Positions 9,301 to 12,643 of a stretch of 12,643 nucleotides of DNA are shown in pieces. The translations under genes were made by a program, and so were the position numbers. Position 1 is the first letter of the stretch. Each line of letters starts with the position of its first letter. Below the pieces are notes generated by a model. That model worked only from the letters and a program-made list of their open reading frames with translations, had not been told where the DNA came from and made no database searches. The stretch lies in NCBI GenBank assembly GCA_003024985.2, contig PXIH01S0000188.1; one strand, 5' to 3'. Source of the DNA: Euperipatoides rowelli (taxonomy: Eukaryota > Onychophora > Udeonychophora > Euonychophora > Peripatopsidae).

Positions 9301-11104
9301 TCTCTCCAATGAAGAGAAAAAAATCTGTCAATATAATTAATTTAGGGGAAACAATTGGCAACAGTCTTGGCAGGTAACAAGTGCAATTTTAAAAAAAAAA
9401 CTATTGCTATACTAATTGAATATCTGCTGTCTTTTTTTTCCCAATAAGATAATACATGTTTGTTGCTATGATTAGTTTAGGGTAAATGATTGCAAAAGGA
9501 ACCAAATTCTGTGCAAATCTAGAACTAGCTGTATATAAAGAATATAAATACAAACCTAAATTTTTCTGACTTCTTTCAATGGCTGTTCTTCGTGTTTGCT
9601 CAAAAATGGCTTGAAAATCAAATGTTCTGGCTTTCTTACCTATAAATATATATTTAATTTTACTTCTAATTATTATGAGCAAATCTATCACACACAAATA
9701 AAATATTATAGGATATTAATTTTAATATCTGCTTATTAATTCTAAATGTTGCGTAATGGGACGGAGTACGTTAGGAAATTTATCAAAACATTTTTCTTTT
9801 TCAGGGCTTACAGAAAAATCGAAGCTATAATCGAAGCTGTGTACAGCTTCGATTCATTAAAAAATCAAAGTAAAATTTTGCTTTTAAATTAGACTAATTT
9901 TTATATTTTTTTTTTCATATTCATTTCTAAAGAAAAAAAATTGAAATCCATTAAATAATTTCTTACAAACTTCATAGTTATTCTATTTAATTTTTTATTG
10001 CATTCAATAACCAATAGGCTATAGATCTAAATTATAATTGATATATGCTAATGTTATAAAAGTAAAATTTGTGAAATAAATTATATAAAAAAACCTTTAC
10101 AAACAGTTTAATATGTCCATTGTGAAGATGCAAATATGATTAGACATGCCATTCTATATAGTCCATGTTTGACTTCATAGCATATTTATTCACTAAGATA
10201 AAACAACTAAAAATGTGGAAATTGATCCAAGGTTATAACAAAAGACATTGAAATAAAGTTACCAGATTTAAATGCAGTATTCCTGATGCTTAAGTACCAA
10301 AGTACTTAAATACAAGTAATAAGTACATTTTGTGTATAATACTTGTATTTACTGTATTTTTTAAAATAGGTATTTTTTTACTTGTATTTAAGTACTTTTT
10401 CAAGTACGGTACTTGTAATTTTAAGTTCAAGTACATCAAATCACTGATTATTTTGAGAGAACCCATACCATTGGAAAATGTCAGCGCTCACGATCGTGAG
10501 TCGTCTAGTTCTAAACAATAATCTGATCACGTGAGTGTGATTATATTTTTTAAATTAAGAAATAGAAAATTTGATGAATTAAACATACATTTTTTTTTGG
10601 CAAAATAAATCTAAATTGACAAAGTTAAAAATAGCATTGATAAAATGATAATGATAATCACAATACACTTTTAACATTATTAATCGTAAGTCAGTTCTGC
10701 ATTTGACTATAAATCACGAAGATTTAACAAATACTTGTACTTAAGTAATCTAAATTCAGCAGTACTTGTGCTTAAGTATATTTTTATGTACTTTTTACTT
10801 AAGTATATTTATAGATCAGTACTTTATACTTGTACTTACAGTAAGTCCATTTTTTGAGTACTTATGGGAACACTGTTTAAATGTCTGCCGACAGTTTGAG
10901 TGGATTATAAATTAATACACAAGTTTTCCAATGTTTCATGGCATAGATTACTTCGATAAAGTAATGAAATATTAGCAAAATTAATTTTCTGCAGCTAAGC
11001 AACTAAAATACAGTATAACAATACTCACCAAATCCAGAAAATCCCATGATGTTGGCCATGTCTGAAACTTCAGTGCCCTCTTGATATTTAGATGAATCTG
11101 ACAT
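211..11104 (-). CDS. WDR70: WDR70 homologue, 5' part of a spliced gene (six exons, 3' end outside window)
   Basis: The spliced minus-strand reading (exons 11104-11029, 9639-9556, 6678-6527, 5284-5225, 599-466, 364-211) gives 220 codons with no stop and consistent GT-AG junctions. Landmarks in order are MGFSGFG (residues 20-26), KKARTFDF and IFEQTRRTA in exon 2, DIIGPPLPPG plus an acidic tract in exon 3, then ASHEIALEHGN, LDPSGSRLITGGYDF, RFWDFSGMD, QPCECHQIKALQYS, LDRDGFE and KGDQYIADMANTK. From family knowledge this order is diagnostic of WDR70, a nuclear WD40 protein linked to the CUL4-DDB1 ubiquitin ligase and to histone H2B ubiquitination at DNA breaks. Vertebrate WDR70 is about 650 residues, so roughly a third is present. 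The linker between the N-terminal motif and the propeller looks about 50 residues shorter than in vertebrates as I remember them, so a small exon could be missing from this model. The name is firm; function in this organism is inferred. Confidence 0.95.
466..599 (-). CDS. WDR70: WDR70 exon 5 (first WD40 blade)
   Basis: A 134-nt exon: 44 codons plus two bases, acceptor TCGTTTAG|GTTTCT and donor GAATG|GTAAGC. It encodes VSALTLDPSGSRLITGGYDF, EIRFWDFSGMDTSLQSFRTI and QPCE. The LDPSG turn, the TGGYD strand and the terminal FWDF (the WD dipeptide) make a standard blade. The exon ends inside the second Cys codon of PCEC, which exon 6 completes. Confidence 0.96.
1587..2125 (-). pseudogene. Decayed non-LTR retrotransposon (LINE) APE-type endonuclease fragment
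   Basis: From 1940 down to 1587 the minus strand is one open frame with the landmarks of a LINE apurinic-type endonuclease: HEGGIMAYVN (the usual HGGGV.-YV box), LRPHLLPHIIALIVF then DIYYPLQDS (the 'LP..I..I..VYYPP' strand), NPPRKNGILDKCYTNI ('PTR...LD...TN') and ILPPISSSDH with the SDH catalytic motif. Upstream, in other frames, lie LEYPIHESKPDIAIFISKHV (about 2029-2090) and TDAIINAFSINNYS, which resemble the start of the same domain, so there are at least two frameshifts. The GDFN motif expected between YYPLQDS and NPPRK is absent, apparently deleted. No reverse transcriptase motif is recognisable further on. CR1/L2/jockey-like is the best guess for the clade. The fragment lies in the same orientation as WDR70, inside intron 4, and is almost certainly inactive. 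Confidence 0.8.
4065..4409 (+). other. Unrecognised open stretch, possible transposon or gene fragment
   Basis: A plus-strand frame is open for 115 codons (ATG at 4173, stop TAA at 4407), with an AATAAA at 4427-4432 shortly after. Composition is less AT-biased than the surrounding intron and the peptide is not low-complexity: it includes ITWRSCSTNYIITEDFIYF, GFIWQPKRSK and GAGDKFSRSTRVTCPS. I do not recognise a family. The 5' part runs through a C10-T8 homopolymer, so the true beginning, if any, is unclear. It lies antisense in WDR70 intron 4. It could be a mobile-element remnant, a nested small gene, or chance. Confidence 0.25.
4940..5180. repeat. GC-richer repeat-like block, possibly SINE or MITE
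   Basis: About 240 bp are visibly richer in G and C than the surrounding intron. A stem is formed by CATCAGGGCGCC (4977-4988) and GGCGCTGATG (5029-5038), and a related AGCGCCCTTTTT follows near 5113. The right end is TGGTTGCTCCCCCTACATC next to a T-rich tract, and the left end has GGTGGGGGTAATTAGCAAC, loosely inverted relative to it. No tRNA-type A/B boxes were convincing. I infer a dispersed short element; the family is unknown. Confidence 0.4.
5225..5284 (-). CDS. WDR70: WDR70 exon 4 (entry to the WD40 propeller)
   Basis: A 60-nt exon of exactly 20 codons, phase 0 on both sides, with acceptor TTTGTTGTAG|GTC and donor AGAACT|GTAAGT. It encodes VLAKRIPASHEIALEHGNRT, which matches the 'IPxSHEIxLxHGxxTV' segment preceding blade 1 in WDR70. 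The joint to exon 5 restores the family-typical NRTVSAL. Confidence 0.93.
5571..5973. repeat. Large imperfect palindrome (foldback/MITE-like element)
   Basis: The two halves are inverted copies around position 5772, at AACACC-A-GGTGTT. Matching pairs, moving outward, include AAATCAAAGACAACACC with GGTGTTTCTTTGATTT, ATGACATCATC with GATGATGACG, AAGTTTTATACAATGTTAA (about 5696-5714) with TTAACATTGTATAAAACTT (5833-5851), AGCTAAAAGAATG with CATTCTTTTAGC, and GTATTGTAAATGTTATTTTC with GAAAATAGCATTGATAATAC. The arms total about 200 bp each with indels. TTAACAGCTAG (5515-5525) and CAGCTAGTTAA (5985-5995) flank it and might mark its borders with TTAA duplications, but clean terminal repeats are not visible. 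Part of the right arm recurs inside the hAT element in intron 1. Confidence 0.8.
6065..6099. repeat. G8 followed by (GT)14 microsatellite
   Basis: A run of eight G (6065-6072) leads directly into uninterrupted GT dinucleotides to 6099. Confidence 0.95.
6527..6678 (-). CDS. WDR70: WDR70 exon 3 (acidic linker with IGPPLPP motif)
   Basis: A 152-nt exon with acceptor TTTATTTCAG|CTGC and donor GACAAA|GTAAAG, phase 1 in and phase 0 out. It encodes 50 residues plus the shared Ala codon: a Ser/Asp-rich stretch, the proline box DIIGPPLPPGW at about residues 19-29 of the exon, then an acidic tail (SDDDR, SDDEEDK). Vertebrate WDR70 has two such boxes separated by about 15 residues and a long Glu run. 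Only one box and a short acidic run are present here. The linker is presumably disordered. Confidence 0.9.
7075..7107. repeat. GT repeat followed by a G14 run
   Basis: About eight GT units to 7091 are followed by GGA and fourteen consecutive G (7094-7107). Confidence 0.9.
7341..7409. repeat. Perfect 15-bp inverted repeat with 39-bp loop
   Basis: ATAATTTTGTATCAA (7341-7355) is exactly inverted at TTGATACAAAATTAT (7395-7409). The loop is GC-richer than its surroundings (GGTGGCACAGTGGGGACTCC). Both strands are open across it: the plus strand reads FVSIGGTVGTPESLSRLDTK, and the minus strand has a 39-codon ATG frame containing SGVPTVPPIDTKLYFLVLKN. The length fits a very small MITE or the remains of one. 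No clear target duplication is visible. Confidence 0.6.
8160..8352 (-). mobile_element. Terminal part of a hAT-like element (TAACGCGTTAC-type end)
   Basis: Read on the minus strand from 8352 it begins CAGAGTTGGATGGTAACGGC, then continues with CGCGTTACAAACATCCGTTAC and repeated GGAAC/GTTAC words (GGAACGG, GGAACTAG, GGAACTG, GGAACGGG). A CAG.GTTGG start followed by clustered GTTAC/CGTTAC repeats is typical of widespread animal hAT MITE ends. I could not find the opposite terminus or a matching copy of the flanking AGTATACT, so this is probably a truncated copy. The inner border is a guess. Confidence 0.55.
8397..8422. repeat. Short perfect hairpin
   Basis: GACATTTTAGCT (8397-8408) and AGCTAAAATGTC (8411-8422) are exact inverted copies around a TC centre. 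It lies 45 bp outside the hAT-like terminus. The purpose is unknown. Confidence 0.7.
8547..8573. repeat. Short hairpin ATTGCATCTC / GAGGTGCAAT
   Basis: Ten-base arms with one G-T mismatch enclose CAATTTC. It could form a small stem in RNA but has no recognised role. Confidence 0.45.
8921..8981. repeat. Imperfect AAT/AAAT microsatellite
   Basis: Tandem AATAATAAAT units cover about 60 bp, with AATAATAGCAA appearing at both ends of the inner tract. Confidence 0.85.
9266..9493. repeat. Local direct duplication beside exon 2
   Basis: ACTAATTGAATATCTGCTGT occurs at 9266-9285 and again at 9411-9430. Both copies are followed by a T-rich run, then CCAAT.A (9306 and about 9440), and later by (A)ATTA(A/G)TTTAGGG.AAA.(A/G)ATTG.C (about 9337-9361 and 9470-9493). 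The copies are offset by about 145 bp and have diverged by substitutions and small indels, so it is an old duplication. The second copy ends about 60 bp downstream of the exon 2 donor. Confidence 0.7.
9556..9639 (-). CDS. WDR70: WDR70 exon 2 (conserved KKARTFDF / EQTRRTA motif)
   Basis: An 84-nt exon between the acceptor TTTATAG|GTAAG and the donor TTTAG|GTTTGT, phase 1 at both ends. It encodes KKARTFDFQAIFEQTRRTAI followed by ERSQKNL. This is the most conserved part of the WDR70 N-terminus outside the propeller and the strongest evidence for the gene's identity. An open reading of the same frame runs on into the flanking introns but loses all similarity outside these splice sites. Confidence 0.95.
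   Translation of the reverse strand, partial: VRKPEHLIFKPFLSKHEEQPLKEVRKI
9829..9854. repeat. Perfect 12-bp hairpin AATCGAAGCTGT / ACAGCTTCGATT
   Basis: The two arms are separated by GT only. An additional direct copy of AATCGAAGCT sits at 9817-9826, twelve bases upstream. It is much richer in CG than its neighbourhood, suggesting a small element remnant or a slippage-generated palindrome. Confidence 0.75.
10267..10274. repeat. Target site duplication, left copy (TTTAAATG)
   Basis: An exact copy of the eight bases directly following the element at 10876-10883, which identifies the duplicated host target. Confidence 0.88.
10275..10875. mobile_element. Non-autonomous hAT-type element (MITE), 601 bp, with 8-bp target duplication
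   Basis: Both ends are visible. The left begins CAGTATTCC and the right ends GGGAACACTG, whose complement is CAGTGTTCCC, the short imperfect terminal repeat typical of hAT elements. Identical TTTAAATG lies at 10267-10274 and 10876-10883, the 8-bp duplication expected for hAT insertion. About twelve copies of AAGTAC/GTACTT cluster in the outer 170 bp at both ends, as expected for subterminal transposase-binding repeats. No transposase frame is present; the longest open stretch (10330-10521) is shorter than any hAT transposase. The middle contains the 14-bp palindrome CTCACGATCGTGAG (10487-10500), followed by TCACGTGA. A segment from 10546 to 10643 is shared with the intron 3 palindrome. The intact duplication suggests a relatively recent insertion. 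Confidence 0.88.
10876..10883. repeat. Target site duplication, right copy (TTTAAATG)
   Basis: An exact copy of 10267-10274 on the other side of the hAT-type element. Confidence 0.88.
11029..11104 (-). CDS. WDR70: WDR70 exon 1 (start codon exon)
   Basis: Translation from the ATG at 11104-11102 gives MSDSSKYQEGTEVSDMANIM followed by GFSGFG, 25 codons plus one base. The donor is TTTG|GTGAGT (phase 1), and the split Gly codon is completed in exon 2. The MGFSGFG box is the family's conserved N-terminal motif, and the distance from this ATG to it resembles that in vertebrate WDR70, which is why I chose this start. Just upstream lies a good acceptor, ATATGTTTCAG, ending at 11122, so the exon probably begins at 11121 with a few 5' UTR bases. 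The frame stays open through those bases (HHKKA), so coding from an upstream exon cannot be excluded. Confidence 0.85.
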
Positions 11105-11121
11105 TGCCTTTTTATGGTGCT

Positions 11122-12643
11122 CTGAAACATATTATTTTTACAGTAATTATATAACTACCAGTTCAATTACAATTTAAACTATTCATTAATTTAGTACATG
11201 AACAACTTCAATACTGTAGGCTACTTGTGAAGATGCTATTACACGGATATATTTTTGTATCATTACTAGATCACTAATAGTTTGTGAAAATAATCATGGA
11301 ATGGCAAAAGACTAATGAATGTTTATAAATGTGGCTTAGGGATTACTATGGCTTAAAATAAAATCAATAGAATTTAGCAATTATCAGTGGGTTATCAAGT
11401 TTTTATTATTATTTTATTATTTGCATTTTCAATTATGGGATCTATTTTATTTATTATGACACTTTAATTAAAAAAAAAAAAAACTTTCAACTAAAATGAC
11501 TATAGAAATGAGTTTTCAGCTTTCAAACGTACCGGTACATTACTTTTACATTTTGATAATTGCAGTTATTGCACAGATCGTATTAAAGAACCTTGAGTTA
11601 TCAATGAACAGCCTCGAGAATGAAGTGCAATATTGCTACAAATAATATTAGTAAGTTATGAATTTCATTTTGTCTTCAAGAATAATAGTTACTGTATATT
11701 TATTAGTAAAATTTTAAATGCTCCAAATGTGCTTTTCGTTAAAAAAAAAAATTTGAAATTACAGTAGTGTAACCTAATAGTGATTAAAACTAGCTTGACT
11801 TAGTAAAATTCAGCATGGTGAAAATTGAGAACTGCATCATTTTATAAAAATGTTTGCCGCTAGTTTGTGTGATTAGCCTACCTTGTTTGAGATTTAATGT
11901 TTAGAAATAATTAAGTTTTACATAAGATAAAAGAAAATTAATTAGGTTCCGGTTCTCAATTTTTAATTAAAAAAAAAACGATTAAAATAGTCCTTGGTAA
12001 AAATAACATTTTTGGTGCAGAACAAATTTTAAATTTTGGCACCAAGGCCAAATTGCTTGGACACCCAGCTTTTGAAGATTAAAATAGAATTAATTAAAGA
12101 CATACAGTATATAGCAACAAATTTAAGACATGAGATCAAAATACTTTCCACTATTACCTATAATTTTTTTTGTGTTTAAGATTAATATACAGAAAAATAC
12201 GCTTTATACAAAATAACTTTGAATCAAAGAAAATAAATGATGAAAAAAAAAAAGAAGCCAAGTAGGCCTATTCAAGTACAAAAAAAAAAAAAGAGAACCA
12301 AACAATTTATTATCTGTAATATAAATGTCATATATCTTCCACTTTTCCTGCTCCAATTAACTAAAGTCTACACATTTGAATGGCAATATTTTACTTACAA
12401 CTTTTCTTTCTTACAATTATTACCATAGGCCCTATGGCCAACACAACCATACTCTACCACAGTAATTTTAATAATTTTAACTGCATGATCATTCAAACCA
12501 TAGTCCAATACCAAAAATCTAAAACAGATCCTCACCCAGGTCCCCCACAAGGGGGCTGGGGTTTGATTAAAGCTGTAGTCCCGGAACCGGGAAGGGGGGG
12601 GGGGAGAAAGGCATGGATGATACTATATGTAGTTATGACATAC
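11122..12643. other. Upstream region of WDR70: 5' intron or promoter, undetermined
   Basis: A good acceptor (ATATGTTTCAG, ending at 11122) suggests that this stretch starts as an intron separating a 5' UTR exon from the start-codon exon. I found no convincing donor or promoter. It is AT-rich throughout, with TACTGTA words, GTACCGGTAC near 11530 and A-runs at 12243-12252 and 12280-12291. The last 110 bp are GC-richer and described separately. No protein-coding signal was recognised. Confidence 0.5.
12534..12604. repeat. GC-rich hairpins and G11 run near the right edge
   Basis: ACCCAGGTCCCCC and GGGGGCTGGGGT (12534-12562) form an imperfect stem around ACAA. TCCCGG-AA-CCGGGA (12579-12592) is a perfect short palindrome, followed by eleven G. 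This is strikingly GC-rich for the window and may be the edge of a dispersed repeat, cut by the window end. Confidence 0.5.

Larger units (their letters stand above)
6679..9555 (-). other. WDR70 intron 2 (2.9 kb)
   Basis: A long AT-rich intron between exons 2 and 3. It contains a GT/G-run (7075-7107), a 15-bp inverted repeat (7341-7409), a hAT-like terminus (about 8160-8352), short hairpins (8397-8422, 8547-8573), an AAT-rich tract (8921-8981) and a local duplication (9266-9493). I looked for an exon that would restore the longer acidic linker of vertebrate WDR70, with phase 1 at both ends, and found none convincing. Confidence 0.75.
9640..11028 (-). other. WDR70 intron 1 (1.4 kb)
   Basis: The intron between exons 1 and 2. 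Nearly half is the hAT-type element at 10275-10875. The remainder is AT-rich, with a strong hairpin at 9829-9854. Confidence 0.8.

Noticed and set aside
10330-10521. 63-codon plus-strand frame inside the hAT element
   Set aside because: It is low-complexity and made largely of the AAGTAC subterminal repeats. It has no resemblance to a transposase.
11540-11640. Slightly GC-richer stretch that might be a 5' UTR exon of WDR70
   Set aside because: No consensus donor in the right orientation and no promoter motif were found.
12237-12428. 63-codon plus-strand frame starting MMKKKKK
   Set aside because: It is driven by two A-runs and has no recognisable domain.
1-12643. tRNA, rRNA, CRISPR array or bacterial-type operon
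   Set aside because: No cloverleaf, rRNA-like or regularly spaced repeat pattern was seen, and the gene structure is clearly eukaryotic.

Overview
The window looks like eukaryotic, animal-type genomic DNA. It is strongly AT-rich, has no bacterial-style gene packing, and carries one interrupted protein gene with GT-AG introns on the minus strand, surrounded by transposon debris and simple repeats. The six exons I can splice together match WDR70, also called 'gastrulation defective protein 1 homolog', closely enough to name the gene. The host is probably an invertebrate metazoan, perhaps a marine one, judging from the low GC, the TAGGCCTA words and the mix of non-LTR and hAT elements. I cannot name the species.

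Layout, reading the gene 5'->3' on the minus strand (high to low coordinates): start-codon exon 11029-11104 (spliced exon possibly from 11121), exon 2 9556-9639, exon 3 6527-6678, exon 4 5225-5284, exon 5 466-599, exon 6 211-364. The six pieces join without a frameshift into exactly 220 codons (660 nt), and every junction phase fits. They encode the conserved N-terminal motif, an acidic Ser/Asp linker and the first two WD40 blades. The rest of the propeller and the C-terminus lie to the left of position 1. The promoter and any 5' UTR exon lie upstream of 11121 and were not located.

The introns hold the mobile DNA. Intron 4 (4.6 kb) carries a decayed LINE endonuclease domain in the same orientation as the host gene, an unexplained open stretch at 4065-4409 and a GC-richer repeat-like block at about 4940-5180. 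Intron 3 carries an imperfect palindrome of about 400 bp. Intron 2 has a 15-bp inverted repeat, the end of a second hAT-like element and a locally duplicated segment next to exon 2. Intron 1 carries a complete non-autonomous hAT-type element of 601 bp with a perfect 8-bp target duplication; its middle shares sequence with the intron 3 palindrome.

Nothing here is a clear new biological system. The most notable items are the intact-ended hAT MITE and its shared module with the foldback element, the decayed LINE, a strong excess of the word TACTGTA/TACAGTA, and the short acidic linker in this WDR70 model.
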